From: Actinotalea endophytica
GTDB lineage: Bacteria > Actinomycetota > Actinomycetes > Actinomycetales > Cellulomonadaceae
Assembly (NCBI RefSeq): GCF_025717005.1
Contig: NZ_JAOVZU010000010.1
Coordinates: 62,001 to 126,000, forward strand
DNA: 64,000 bases
Reading direction: 5' to 3'
Below, in pieces: positions 27,651 through 37,242 of the stretch. Under the pieces are notes generated by a model that made no database searches, was not told the DNA's origin, and saw nothing but the letters and a program-made list of their open reading frames with translations. The translations under genes were made by a program, and so were the position numbers. Every line of letters begins with the position of its first letter. Positions within the stretch are counted from its first letter, which is position 1.

Positions 27651-28669
27651 TTGGGCAGACCGACCCGGCGCTCTCCGTTGCGCAGCTGCTGGATGATCAC
27701 CGCGGACACCAGCAGGGTGCCCTGGGCGATGTTCTGCCAGAACGGGTTGACACCGAGCAGCGACATCCCGTTGAGCAGGATGCCCAGCAGGATCACCGCG
27801 AGGATGGTGCCGCCGATCGACCCCTTGCCACCGCGCAGGGCCACGCCACCGAGGGCCGCCGCCGTGATCGACTGGAACTCGAGGCCCTCGGAGCCCGAGA
27901 CCGGCTGACCCGACCCGGTCCGCGCCGTGATGAGCACGCCGGCGAGCGCCGCGACGGTCCCAGCGAGGGCGAAGACGCCGAGGATGTAGCGGTTGATGTC
28001 GATGCCGGACAGCCGGGCCGCGGTGTCGTTCCCGCCGACCGCGTAGATGTTCCGCCCCATCCGGGTGTACCGGAGCATCACGTGCAGCGCGGCGGCGACC
28101 AGCGCGAGGATCCAGATCAGCGTCGGGATGCCGAGCACCGAACCGCGCGCGAGGAACACGTACAGCGGGTCGGCGCCGGTGTAGCCCTGTGCCCGTCCGT
28201 CCGAGACGAGCTGGGCGATGCCCTTGTAGCCGATCAGTCCGGCCAGGGTCGCGATCATCGGCGTCACCCGGCCGAACACCACGACGGAGCCGCTGATCAC
28301 GCCGCACACCGCGCCGATCGCGAGCGCACCGATCAGAGACACCCCGCTGCCGAACGAGGTGAAGAGCATCGCCGAGGCCACCGATGCCAGGCCCGCGACG
28401 GAGCCGACCGACAGGTCGATGCCGCCCATGATGATGACCACCGTCTGGACCACCGCGAGCAGGCCCGAGATGGTCACGGCCATGCCGATCGTCTTGAGGT
28501 TCGACGTCAGGTAGAACGCGCTGTTCTGCGAGCCGATCACGAGCACCAGGACGGCGATCGCGGCGACAAGGCTGAGGTTCTGCACACCGATGGCACGGAG
28601 GATGCGCCGCCACCCGCGCTCACGCGGGGGTGCGCCCTCGACGGTGGGGGCTACGGGGGTGGCGGTCAT
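27647..28669 (-). CDS. Sugar ABC transporter permease (RbsC family)
   Basis: This inner-membrane permease of about 340 residues has many TM helices and the family motifs GGIDLSVGSVAGL near residue 83 and TAAALGGVALRGGKGSIGGT near 270. The second is the loop that contacts the ATPase. A single permease with a double ATPase is normal for this family, where the permease forms a homodimer. The ATG at 28669 overlaps the ATPase stop by one base; a GTG at 28672 is also in frame. Confidence 0.92.
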   Translation of the reverse strand: MTATPVAPTVEGAPPRERGWRRILRAIGVQNLSLVAAIAVLVLVIGSQNSAFYLTSNLKTIGMAVTISGLLAVVQTVVIIMGGIDLSVGSVAGLASVASAMLFTSFGSGVSLIGALAIGAVCGVISGSVVVFGRVTPMIATLAGLIGYKGIAQLVSDGRAQGYTGADPLYVFLARGSVLGIPTLIWILALVAAALHVMLRYTRMGRNIYAVGGNDTAARLSGIDINRYILGVFALAGTVAALAGVLITARTGSGQPVSGSEGLEFQSITAAALGGVALRGGKGSIGGTILAVILLGILLNGMSLLGVNPFWQNIAQGTLLVSAVIIQQLRNGERRVGLPK

Positions 28670-30201
28670 CACGAGGTCGCTCCTTCGTCGGAGAGGTGGT
28701 CGGCGATCGCGAGAGTGAGGATCCGTTCCTCGGTCGCCTCGGTGTGGTGGAGCTCCCCGGTCACCCGGCCGTTCTGCATGACGACGACCCGGTCGGCCAG
28801 CCCGAGCACCTCGGGAAGCTCGGAGGAGATGACGAGGACAGCGACGCCGCGCGACGCGAGCTCGTCGATGATCTGGTAGATCTCGGCCTTGGCCCCGACG
28901 TCCACCCCACGGGTGGGCTCGTCGAGGATGAGGATCCCGGCGTCGCGGGCGAGCCAGCGCGCCAGGACGACCTTCTGCTGGTTGCCGCCCGAGAGGTTCT
29001 GCACGAGCTGCGCCGCGGACGGCGTCCTGATGTGCAGCTGCTCGATGTAGCGGTCGGCGAGGTCCTTCTCCCGCCGGGCCTTGACGAACCCGAACCGGGA
29101 CAACGACCCGAGCACCGCGAGGGCGATGTTGTCGCGCACGGTGCGCACCATCACCAGGGCGTCCGCCTTGCGTTCCTCGGGCGCGAGCGCGATGCCCGCG
29201 GCGATCGCTTCCCGAGGGCTGCCGAACTGGCGCGGGGTCCCCTCGACCTTGATCACCCCGGAGCGCACCGGCCGGTCGCCGGCGATCGCCAGCGCGAGCT
29301 CGGTGCGTCCCGCGCCGACCAGGCCGGCGAGCGCGACCACCTCGCCGTGGTGGACCGTGAGGGACACGCCCGTCACGTCATCCGTGGTCACGTCCTCGAG
29401 CTCGAGGGCCGGGGCGCCCGGCTCGCGTCGATCCCGGTCGTACATCGACGTCAGGTCCCGACCGACCATCATCTTGACGATCTCGCCCTCGGTCGTGTCG
29501 GTCACCTCGCGCGAGCCGATCAGGCGGCCGTCGCGCAGCACCGTGACCGTGTCGGCGATCCGGAAGATCTCGTGCATGCGGTGCGACACGTAGCCGACCG
29601 CGCGACCCTCGTCGCGCAGCCGGGCGATCAGCTCGAACAGCACGTCGGTCTCGTGGTCGGACAGCGACGAGGTCGGCTCGTCGAAGCAGATCACCTGCGG
29701 CTCGTCGATCAGGCACCGCACGATCTCGACGATCTGGCGCTGCGCCGGGCTCAGCTCCACGCCGAGCCTCGCGGGGTCGAGAAGGTGACCGAACCCGAAC
29801 CGCTCGAGGTCCTGCCGGGCCTGCTCCTCGATCGCGCGCTGCGACACGCGGCCGAGGCGCCCGGACGGCAGCGCGCCCAGGTAGATGTTCTCGGCGACGG
29901 ACACGTGAGGGACGATCTCCGGTTCCTGGGCGATCACCCGGAGGCCGGCCGAGCGGGCGTCGAACGGCGTCTGGAACGACACCGTCTCGCCGCCGATCTC
30001 GATCTCGCCGGCGTCCGGCAGGTGGTCGCCGCTGAGGATCTTCAGCAGCGTCGACTTGCCGGCGCCGTTCTCGCCCATCAGTGCGGTGACGCGACCGGCC
30101 GGCAGGTCGATGTCCACGCCGTCGAGGGCGCGCACGCCCGAGAAGTTCTTGCTGATGCCGCGCGCCGTCAGGGACGCCGACGCCTGCGTCACGGTCCTCA
30201 T
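28669..30201 (-). CDS. Sugar ABC transporter ATP-binding protein (double ATPase, RbsA/AraG type)
   Basis: The 510-residue protein is a tandem fusion of two ABC domains. The first has Walker A GENGAGKST, the degenerate signature LSPAQRQ and Walker B VICFDEPTSSL. The second has a degenerate Walker A (GLVGAGRTEL), the canonical signature LSGGNQQKV and Walker B ILILDEPTRGVD. Such asymmetry is normal for ribose-type importers. The ATG at 30201 is chosen because GGGAG precedes it by six bases and the protein then begins at the domain. Confidence 0.92.
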   Translation of the reverse strand: MRTVTQASASLTARGISKNFSGVRALDGVDIDLPAGRVTALMGENGAGKSTLLKILSGDHLPDAGEIEIGGETVSFQTPFDARSAGLRVIAQEPEIVPHVSVAENIYLGALPSGRLGRVSQRAIEEQARQDLERFGFGHLLDPARLGVELSPAQRQIVEIVRCLIDEPQVICFDEPTSSLSDHETDVLFELIARLRDEGRAVGYVSHRMHEIFRIADTVTVLRDGRLIGSREVTDTTEGEIVKMMVGRDLTSMYDRDRREPGAPALELEDVTTDDVTGVSLTVHHGEVVALAGLVGAGRTELALAIAGDRPVRSGVIKVEGTPRQFGSPREAIAAGIALAPEERKADALVMVRTVRDNIALAVLGSLSRFGFVKARREKDLADRYIEQLHIRTPSAAQLVQNLSGGNQQKVVLARWLARDAGILILDEPTRGVDVGAKAEIYQIIDELASRGVAVLVISSELPEVLGLADRVVVMQNGRVTGELHHTEATEERILTLAIADHLSDEGATS

Positions 30202-30233
30202 CCTCGTCTCCCGTGGTCGATGGGCCGATGGCC

Positions 30234-30261
30234 GGGGGCGCAGCCGGTCGGCCACGCCCCC
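30234..30261 (-). terminator. Stem-loop between the binding-protein and ATPase genes
   Basis: GGGGGCG (30234-30240) and CGCCCCC (30255-30261) enclose a 14-base loop in the 71-bp gap. A hairpin here commonly raises binding-protein mRNA over the rest of the operon. Confidence 0.55.
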
Positions 30262-30272
30262 GCGCCGGTGGG

Positions 30273-31325
30273 TCAGGTGCAGGTCACGCCTTCGGCCTCC
30301 CAGTTGGAGGCGTCGACCATGTGGGTGGCGGCGATCGTCTTCGGCGGCAGCGGGGTGCCGTCGCGCAGGTCGGCGACCATCGCGTCGAGGGCGGCGCTAC
30401 CGACGTCGTAGCCGGAGATGTACAGCGCGGCCTTGTTCCCGGTGTCCTGCCCGGCCTTCCAGTCCTTGCAGGTCAGGTACGCGCCGAGGCCCACGCCGAT
30501 GATGCTGTCGGGCGAGACACCGGCGTTCTGCAGCGCGGTGACCACACCCGTCTCCGACTCGTCGTTGCAGCCCCAGACCACCCAGTGCTGGACGTCCTGG
30601 TGCGCGGTGATCAGACCGCCTGCCTTGTTCAGCGCGTCGGTGACCGAGTTGTCAGTGCCGAGGTCGAGGATCTCCGGCGCGTCCGAGGCGCCCTGTCCGA
30701 ACGTGTCGGCTGCACCCTCGAGGCGCTGCACGCACACCGACAGGTCGGGCTTGCCGACCGCGATGATCGCGGTGTCCGCGGCGGTCCAGCCGGCAGCCTG
30801 GTACAGCTCGGCGGCCTTCGTGCCGACCTCGTTGCCCATCGAGGTGCCGTCGAACCCGACGAAGGGCGCCTCGTTGCCGTCGGCGTCGGTCAGGATGTCG
30901 TCCGAGGCCAGCAGCGGGATGCCCGCGGCGTTCGCCTTCTCGATCACCTGCGGACCGATGGCCTGGTCCGGCGCGACCATGATGATGCCGTCCACGCCAC
31001 GGGCGATGGCGGCGTCGAGCTCGCTGATCGCCTTGTTCGAGTCCGTGCCGAGGTTCACCACGGTGACCGTGACGTCGCCGGCCGCCTCAGCGGCAGCCTT
31101 CGCGCCGTCCGCCTCGTCGACGAAGTACTGCTGGTCGCCCTGCTTCTGCAGGTAGACGATCTCCAGCGGGCCGGACCCGCCGGCGTCGCCCGCGGCCGAC
31201 GTCCCGGCGGCGTCCGCGGGGGCCTCCTGGCCGGAGTCGCACGCGGTCAGCGACACGAGCAGTGCTGTCGCACCCACGACGGCGACCGCCGTGCTCCGGG
31301 TCCGTGACCATGTCCTCGTTGTCAT
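30273..31325 (-). CDS. Sugar ABC transporter substrate-binding lipoprotein
   Basis: This lipoprotein of about 350 residues has signal and lipobox LTAC, an Ala/Gly-rich linker and a type I periplasmic-binding fold (EIVYLQKQGDQQYFVDEA, DGIIMVAPD, VVWGCNDESETGVVTAL). The style is that of arabinose/ribose-type receptors; the exact sugar is not evident. The ATG at 31325 is seven bases after GGAGAGG. The ATG at 31331, overlapping the previous stop, is also possible. Confidence 0.88.
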   Translation of the reverse strand: MTTRTWSRTRSTAVAVVGATALLVSLTACDSGQEAPADAAGTSAAGDAGGSGPLEIVYLQKQGDQQYFVDEADGAKAAAEAAGDVTVTVVNLGTDSNKAISELDAAIARGVDGIIMVAPDQAIGPQVIEKANAAGIPLLASDDILTDADGNEAPFVGFDGTSMGNEVGTKAAELYQAAGWTAADTAIIAVGKPDLSVCVQRLEGAADTFGQGASDAPEILDLGTDNSVTDALNKAGGLITAHQDVQHWVVWGCNDESETGVVTALQNAGVSPDSIIGVGLGAYLTCKDWKAGQDTGNKAALYISGYDVGSAALDAMVADLRDGTPLPPKTIAATHMVDASNWEAEGVTCT

Positions 31326-31327
31326 GC

Positions 31328-34300
31328 TCATTCCTCTCCGTACTGTCGATCGCCCGGCGACGTCGTCGCGGGCACGGGCACGGGCGCGGCCTCGCGCCCG
31401 GGTTCGGGGGTGGTGCGCGCGGCGTCGCGCAGCCGCCGCAGGTCGAGCGCGCGCAGGTGACCGGGGTCACGGCGAAGCGCCTCGTCCAGCAGCTCGTCGG
31501 TGGCGGTCTCGGCCGTCAGGTCGCCGAGCTGGGCGCGCAGCACCAGGACCGTGATCGCCCGCCGGGCGTCGAGGTCCTCGGTGAACAGCAGCAACGTGGG
31601 CAGCGATGTCGCGAAGTAGTCGATCGTCGCGGGGGTGTCGGCGAGCCGTGCCACGTGCTCGGCCAGACCGGCGACGAGTCGGTCAGCCGTCGCGTCGTCA
31701 CCGGCCCGGCGGGCCGCCAGCACCGAGTAGTACGTCATCTCGGAGTAGGGCGTGGTCGCCATCTCCTGGAAGTCGCCGGAGAACGCTGCCGCCCTCGACC
31801 ACGCCTCACGTGCGCCGTCCAGGTCGCCGCTCGCCGCGCGGGCGTCGCCCAGTGCGAGCAGCAGGTGGCTGTTGTTCGCGAGCAGGTGGCGTCCCTCGCC
31901 CAGGGTCAGCGGCGGGACCAACGCCTCCTCGACGGCGGCGAGGGCTGACGCGGCGTCACCGCCTGCGAGCGCGGCTCGCGCTCGCGCGAGGCACGCCTCG
32001 TCCCAGGCGCCGAGCACCTGGCCCTCGCCGCCCTCCCAGGGCTGGAAGACCCGCGAGCCCAGGATCGTCGCGGCACGCTCGGCATCGCCGTTCGCGGTGC
32101 GCAGCCGGGCCAGCTCGACGACGAGGTCGTCGCGGTCCTCGACCAGCGACCCGGCCGCTTGCAGGGCCGCGAGCCGCACTCCGGTCGACTCCCCCTGGCG
32201 ACGCGCCAGCTGGTCGGTCTCGTAGAGCAGCCGGGCGTCGCCTGGCGCGAGCTCACGCGCGACGCGGTAGCAGTGCCGCGCCCCGTCCGGGTCGTCCTCG
32301 ACGTTGACCATGCCGACCGCGAGGTTCCGCCAGACGACCGGGTCCTCGGCGCCCGCGTCGAGCGACCGACGCCACGCGGTCATGGCGTCCGCGTGCCGGT
32401 CGTGGGCGTAGCGCCAGTGACCGATCAGTGCCCAGGCGAGCGCGTCCTGCGGGTCCCGCTGCACCGTGCGCTCCAGCATGTCGACGTCGTCGAGGCGTGA
32501 GGCGAGGCAGTAGGTCCGGTCGGCGGCGTGCGCCGCGGCGTACGCCTCGGCTGCGGCAGCCTCCTGGCCGGCCCGGGCGAGCAGGTCGGCCCGGTGGTAG
32601 TGCGCCAGCGGGGCGACGTTCACCTGGCCGACGGGGGTCGGCCGGGCCGCCGTGGTCTCGAGGACGTCGAGGGCGGCGGCCCACTCGCCGACAGTGGCGT
32701 ACTCGAGGGCGACGTCCAGGCACGTGGTCGGGTCGGAGCTCAACGAGCCGTCCCGCAGGTGCCGGGCCCACTGGTCGAGCGGGTCGAGCTCGAGGGTCGC
32801 CGCGAGCACGGCGTCGGCGCGGTCGGCGTCGCCCGAGCGCCGCAGCAGCACCACGGCCAGGTCCCGGACCTGGAGGTGCTGCGGCTCGCGCGCCAGCAGG
32901 TCGAGCACCCGGTCCAGCGCACCGGGCTCGCCCTCGGCGGCCTCGAGCCGGGCGAGCGAAAGACCCGCCGGGACGGTCCAGGCGTTGTCCCATCCGGCTT
33001 TGCCGTAGGCGGTGCGGGCGTCCCGGTCGCGGCCGAGCCTCGCGAGGGTGGCGCCGAGGCGGTAGTGCGCCTCGCCGGTCTCCGGGTTGGGGTTGAGCCG
33101 GGTCAGGCGGGCCAGTGCGGTCTCGAGATGACCCAAGGCCTGTGCGTACTGCGCGTCGCGGTGCAGCCGCGCGGCGAGCGCGACGTTGCAGCGCACGTCC
33201 TCGGGGTCGCGGCGGAGCGCCTCGCGCCAGTACGGCTCGGGTGACCGCGTCGCGTGCCGGTACTGCTCGAGGTGACGGCCCACGAGGTAGAGCTCCTCGG
33301 TCGTCGCCACGAGCTCGGGGGCGGTCGGCTCCGCTGCCGGCGTGAGGGCGGGTGCCGATGCGCCCGGCCGGCGGGGTTGCCAGGCCACGAGCAGGTCGTC
33401 GCCGGACCGCACCTCGACGGTGAGCTGGTGCGGCTCGTACCGGGCACCGAGCTCGACCGTCTCGAGGACCGGGGCGTCGGGCGCCGCGTCACGTCGCGCG
33501 GTCCACACCACCGATCCGTCGACGAGCAGCGCGACCGTCAGGTCCGGCCGCGGTGCCGTGACCGCGACCGCGACGTGTGCCCGGGTCGCCGAGCCGAGGT
33601 GGTCCACGTCGAGCCGGACGGCGGCGTCGAGCGTCGCCTGGTGCACCGGGCCGGTGCGCTGGATCGGGTACCAGTACTGGCTGAACGCCTTCGTCTCGCC
33701 GGGTGCCAGGAAGGTGAAGTCCGGCTGGTTGTCCGTGAAGACGCCGGCCATCAGCTCGACGTAGGGCCCGTCACCGTCGGTGAGGTTGCGGTCCCACGCC
33801 CAGCCGAACTCGGCGTTGCCCCAGGTCCACTGCTTCTTGCCGGGGGACACGTGATGGTCGGCCCAGTGCACGAACCCGGCGCCCGCACCATGGTCGTACC
33901 CGCCGAAGAAGTCGTCCTCGCTGCCGATCGCCATGTAGGACGTCGGCACCGGGATGTTGCGGTACCAGTCGAGCCGGTCGCCGTCCGGGTGGTCCGCGTC
34001 GACCCGCGCCGGGTAGTCCACGCCGTAGTAGGGCCGGTCGGCGTTCGGGAAGCCGGTCACGGCACGCTTGGCGTGGTCGGCGACCATGGTGACGTCGGTC
34101 GGGAAGAAGGACTGGTAGTCGTCGCCCACGCGGGCCGCGACGTTGGCCCACCACAGGAACGTCTGGACGTCCTCGGAGCGGTTGAACAGGCGGGCGCGGA
34201 GCTCGACCACGGCGGAGTCCGGCCGCAGCCGCACACCGTGCATGCCCTTCATCCGGGCGAACGGGTCGTGGTCGGAGCACCACACCGTGATGCAGCCGTC

Positions 34301-34771
34301 GGGCTCGTGCTCGATCTCGACCTCGGTGGCGAGGAACGTGGCCGGCCGGTGGTGCTGCGGCCAGTTGAACTCGACGCCACCGGAGATCCACGGCCCGGCG
34401 AGCCCGACGAGGGCCGGCTTGATCACGTTGTTCCGGTAGAAGAAGTCGTAGCCGTTGGTCAGGTCGACGCCGATGTGGATGCGACCGCCGAGCTCGGGCA
34501 GGACCATGAGGCGCACCCAGCGGTTCTGGATGTGCACCGCGTCCCACGACCGCGGCGCCTTGTCCGGCTCGATGCGCTCGTGGAACGGCAGCGGGTAGAT
34601 ACGACCGGAGGACCCCTGGTACACGCGGCGGTCCAGGTACGCCGGGTAGCGGTCCGGCGCCATCGGCGCATAGGTGTCGATGGTCACGGGTTCACGCCAC
34701 GCGGCGACCGGCAGGTCGGCCTGGGCGGCGGGGACCGGCGGGAGCTGGATGCGGGACTCTTCGTCGAGCAT
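31328..34771 (-). CDS. DUF5107-domain protein with tetratricopeptide repeats
   Basis: This 1147-residue cytoplasmic protein begins with an epimerase-like beta-sandwich (about residues 30-340, with RIYPLPFHERIEP, LPELGGRIHIGVD and GGVEFNWPQHHRP) characteristic of DUF5107. An Ala-rich region of TPR-like helical pairs follows from about residue 520 to the end (for example AHYRLGATLARLGRDRDARTAY). It has no signal peptide. It heads the ABC sugar operon, with its stop at the binding-protein start. The ATG at 34771 leaves 57 bp to the divergent AraC gene. A role in handling the imported sugar or glycoside is inferred from location. Confidence 0.8.
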   Translation of the reverse strand: MLDEESRIQLPPVPAAQADLPVAAWREPVTIDTYAPMAPDRYPAYLDRRVYQGSSGRIYPLPFHERIEPDKAPRSWDAVHIQNRWVRLMVLPELGGRIHIGVDLTNGYDFFYRNNVIKPALVGLAGPWISGGVEFNWPQHHRPATFLATEVEIEHEPDGCITVWCSDHDPFARMKGMHGVRLRPDSAVVELRARLFNRSEDVQTFLWWANVAARVGDDYQSFFPTDVTMVADHAKRAVTGFPNADRPYYGVDYPARVDADHPDGDRLDWYRNIPVPTSYMAIGSEDDFFGGYDHGAGAGFVHWADHHVSPGKKQWTWGNAEFGWAWDRNLTDGDGPYVELMAGVFTDNQPDFTFLAPGETKAFSQYWYPIQRTGPVHQATLDAAVRLDVDHLGSATRAHVAVAVTAPRPDLTVALLVDGSVVWTARRDAAPDAPVLETVELGARYEPHQLTVEVRSGDDLLVAWQPRRPGASAPALTPAAEPTAPELVATTEELYLVGRHLEQYRHATRSPEPYWREALRRDPEDVRCNVALAARLHRDAQYAQALGHLETALARLTRLNPNPETGEAHYRLGATLARLGRDRDARTAYGKAGWDNAWTVPAGLSLARLEAAEGEPGALDRVLDLLAREPQHLQVRDLAVVLLRRSGDADRADAVLAATLELDPLDQWARHLRDGSLSSDPTTCLDVALEYATVGEWAAALDVLETTAARPTPVGQVNVAPLAHYHRADLLARAGQEAAAAEAYAAAHAADRTYCLASRLDDVDMLERTVQRDPQDALAWALIGHWRYAHDRHADAMTAWRRSLDAGAEDPVVWRNLAVGMVNVEDDPDGARHCYRVARELAPGDARLLYETDQLARRQGESTGVRLAALQAAGSLVEDRDDLVVELARLRTANGDAERAATILGSRVFQPWEGGEGQVLGAWDEACLARARAALAGGDAASALAAVEEALVPPLTLGEGRHLLANNSHLLLALGDARAASGDLDGAREAWSRAAAFSGDFQEMATTPYSEMTYYSVLAARRAGDDATADRLVAGLAEHVARLADTPATIDYFATSLPTLLLFTEDLDARRAITVLVLRAQLGDLTAETATDELLDEALRRDPGHLRALDLRRLRDAARTTPEPGREAAPVPVPATTSPGDRQYGEE

Positions 34772-34828
34772 GGCCCCGAGGCTAGGGAGTCCGACGGATG
34801 CGGCAGAATGACCAAACCGACGGACCAC

Positions 34829-35749
34829 ATGGACGATTTCATGATCTCAGACCCTGACCTCAGCAGTCCCCCGGCCGTGCGACGGGTGCGCGAGGGCTTC
34901 CCGGGCCAGCGCATGAGAGTGCTTCCACGCCCCCTCGTCGCCCAGGCGTCACGCGAGCCGGCGACCTCGCAGGTGCTCGTCACCGACGCCGGCTACTTCC
35001 CCCATGCGGCCATGCACGGCCGTGCTCGTGCTCACGGCGCGGACCAGACCATCGTGATCGTGTGCACCGAGGGCGCCGGCGAGTGCCGGCTGCCGTCAGG
35101 TCGCCACCAGGTAGGACCGGGTCAAGCGGTGGTGATCCCCGCCGGCACGCCGCACCAGTACGGCGCAGCCGTCGGCGACGCCTGGACGATCTGGTGGATG
35201 CACCTGGTCGGCGACGCGCTCGACGACCTGCTCGCCGCGGCCCACGTCTCGGTCGCCGAGCCGGTCGTCGTGCTCGCCAACCCCGCGCGGGTCACGGCGC
35301 TCATCGAGACCGTCATCCGCGCCATGGAGCGCGACGAGACGCGCTCGTCCCTGGTCGCGGCCGCGGGCGCGGCATGGCACGCACTGGCCCTGCTGGCGGC
35401 CGAGCGGCGGACCATCGGGGGAGACCGGGCCGACCCGGTCGAGGCAACCATCGAGCACCTGCGGCAGGCCCCCTCGTCGCGGGTGTCCGTGGCCGACCTG
35501 GCCGGCATGGTCGGGCTGAGCGCCTCGCACTACGCGGCACTGTTCCGCCAGGCGACCGGCTACGGCGTCCTGGAGTACCAGACCCGGCAACGCATGGCCC
35601 TGGCCCGCGAGCAGCTCGACACCACGACGCGATCGATCACGTCGATCGCCCGGGACCTCGGGTACGCGGACCCGTTGTACTTCTCGCGCCACTTCCGCCG
35701 CGTTCACGGCACGAGCCCGAGCGCGTACCGGGCGCACGCGAAGGGCTGA
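34829..35749 (+). CDS. AraC-family transcriptional regulator of the sugar ABC operon
   Basis: The 306-residue regulator has an N-terminal cupin sensor (GAGECRLPSGRHQVGPGQAVVIPAGTPHQY) and two C-terminal helix-turn-helix motifs (VADLAGMVGLSASHYAALF and ITSIARDLGYADPLYFSRHF, then HGTSPSAYR). It is divergent from the DUF5107-headed operon and presumably activates it when the sugar binds. Starts at 34808, 34829 and 34841 are all in frame. 34829 is taken because the earlier one leaves only 36 bp for two promoters. Confidence 0.85.
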   Translation: MDDFMISDPDLSSPPAVRRVREGFPGQRMRVLPRPLVAQASREPATSQVLVTDAGYFPHAAMHGRARAHGADQTIVIVCTEGAGECRLPSGRHQVGPGQAVVIPAGTPHQYGAAVGDAWTIWWMHLVGDALDDLLAAAHVSVAEPVVVLANPARVTALIETVIRAMERDETRSSLVAAAGAAWHALALLAAERRTIGGDRADPVEATIEHLRQAPSSRVSVADLAGMVGLSASHYAALFRQATGYGVLEYQTRQRMALAREQLDTTTRSITSIARDLGYADPLYFSRHFRRVHGTSPSAYRAHAKG

Positions 35750-35782
35750 CCCGGCGGCAGGCCCCGCGCCCGGAAAGCACAA

Positions 35783-35806
35783 AGCCCCGGGCCTCAGCCC
35801 GGGGCT
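35783..35806 (-). terminator. tRNA-Arg terminator
   Basis: AGCCCCGGGC and GCCCGGGGCT enclose a four-base loop. On the minus strand it is followed by TTT and lies 20 bp downstream of the tRNA 3' end. It was presumably the native tRNA terminator and may also stop the AraC transcript from the left. Confidence 0.8.
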
Positions 35807-35825
35807 CCCGTCCTGCTGGTTCTGC

Positions 35826-35872
35826 GCGCCCGGAGGGACTCGAACCCCCAACCTTCTGATCCGTAGTCAGAC
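35826..35872 (-). pseudogene. 3' half of tRNA-Arg(ACG), prophage attachment site
   Basis: On the minus strand a perfect anticodon stem (TCTGA/TCAGA) surrounds the loop CTACGGA with anticodon ACG. A good T-arm (GGGGG-TTCGAGT-CCCTC) and the acceptor strand CGGGCGC follow. The 5' half is not a tRNA: no GCGCCCG acceptor strand is present and the bases before the anticodon stem do not fit a D-arm of normal spacing. This is the expected attL-type remnant after integration into the tRNA 3' half. The intact gene should lie at the far prophage end, beyond 64000. Confidence 0.8.
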
Positions 35873-35954
35873 GAACGGCTATCCTGGAGCCGTACGGAAA
35901 GGGCATCTGACCTGCACAGACGTGCTAGGTTGCTACCCTCAGGATACCCAGAGA

Positions 35955-37214
35955 ATGGCTGCACAGATGGCTGCAGAGCGCAAGCGACGTCAGTACGGCA
36001 CCGGGTCGGTGCATCGACGTGCAAGCGACGGCCGCTGGATCGGCACCATCGAAGCCGGCTGGACGCGTACCGGTGGACGGCGGCGCATCACCGTGTCGGC
36101 CAAGACCGAGGCCGAGTGCCGCCAGCGTCTGCGCGACCGGCAGCGCGACATCGCCAAGGACGGCATGCCGACCGAAGGCGCCGGCGCGCGCACCACCGTC
36201 AAGGCATGGTCGGTGACGTGGCTCGCCGAGCTGGAGCACCACGCCCGTCCCCGCTACTACGCAACCGAGGCTTCGGTCGTGCGACGGTGGCTCATCCCGA
36301 CGATCGGGCACAAGGAGCTCGCCCGGCTCACGCCGGCTGACGTGCGGGCCGTCACCACAGCCATCCGGAAGGCGGGGAAGTCGAGCACGACCGCGGCCTA
36401 CGCGCAGGGCACACTGACGCGGATGCTCCGAGCGGCGATCGTCGAGGGCCACCAGGTGCCCGAGCGCCTTCTGCACGTCCAGGCTCCCGGGAAGGCCGCC
36501 TCCGACCGCGACGCGATCCCTCTGGATCAGGCTGTCGCCCTGCTCGCCGCGGCCGCGAACGAGCCGGACGGCTCGCGCTGGGTCGCCGCGATCCTCCAGG
36601 GCATGCGGCAAGGCGAGTGTCTCGGGCTCACCTGGGAGTGCGTCGACCTTGACGCCGGCACGCTCGACGTCTCGTGGCAGGCGCAGCCGCTCCCCTACCG
36701 GATCCCCTACGACCGCACGTCGGGCTTCCGGATCCCCGACGGGTACGAGGCTCGGCACCTGACCGGCGCGTGGCACCTCACCCGCCCGAAGACGTCCGCC
36801 GGGAAGCGGATCATCCCGCTCGTCACCTGGATGAGCGCCGCCCTCGCGACCTGGCGGGAGGTCGCACCGGCGTCGCCCTACGGGCTCGTGTGGCCAGACG
36901 CGAACGGGCTGCCGCGACGCGATGTCGACGACCGCGCGGCCTGGTACGCGCTACAGGAGAAGGTCGGGGCCGCGCACCCGTCCGGCCGTCCGTGGCTACT
37001 GCACGAGGCGCGGCACGCCACCGCGACGCTCCTCCTCGAGTCAGACGTCTCCGAACGGACCGTGATCGAGATCATGGGCCACTCGCGGATCGCGACGACC
37101 CGCGGATATCAGCACGTCTCCCCCACGATGAGGCGGAGGGCACTGGATCGGATCGCCGAGCGCCTGCAGCTGGGCGCGGCGAAGGGCGAGAAGGATAGGG
37201 CGACCACGCCGTGA
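35955..37214 (+). CDS. int: Tyrosine site-specific integrase
   Basis: The 419-residue integrase has an N-terminal arm-binding region, a core-binding SAM-like domain (about 75-165) and a C-terminal catalytic domain. Catalytic residues are R218 (GMRQGE), H350 and R353 (LHEARH), H376 (GHSR) and Y385 (GYQHV). It lies 80 bp from the tRNA-Arg remnant, as expected for the enzyme that recombined there. The ATG at 35955 is a choice; 35967 is also possible and the ribosome binding site does not decide. Confidence 0.93.
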   Translation: MAAQMAAERKRRQYGTGSVHRRASDGRWIGTIEAGWTRTGGRRRITVSAKTEAECRQRLRDRQRDIAKDGMPTEGAGARTTVKAWSVTWLAELEHHARPRYYATEASVVRRWLIPTIGHKELARLTPADVRAVTTAIRKAGKSSTTAAYAQGTLTRMLRAAIVEGHQVPERLLHVQAPGKAASDRDAIPLDQAVALLAAAANEPDGSRWVAAILQGMRQGECLGLTWECVDLDAGTLDVSWQAQPLPYRIPYDRTSGFRIPDGYEARHLTGAWHLTRPKTSAGKRIIPLVTWMSAALATWREVAPASPYGLVWPDANGLPRRDVDDRAAWYALQEKVGAAHPSGRPWLLHEARHATATLLLESDVSERTVIEIMGHSRIATTRGYQHVSPTMRRRALDRIAERLQLGAAKGEKDRATTP

Positions 37215-37242
37215 GCGCCGACGGTCGAGTCCTGGCCCAGGC

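Noticed and set aside
33254-34828. A long N-terminal extension of the AraC regulator
   Set aside because: It is antisense to the DUF5107 gene; the AraC sensor domain starts only after 34829.
35826-35905. A complete, functional tRNA-Arg
   Set aside because: The 5' acceptor strand does not pair with CGGGCGC, and four bases instead of one separate the candidate D-stem from the anticodon stem.
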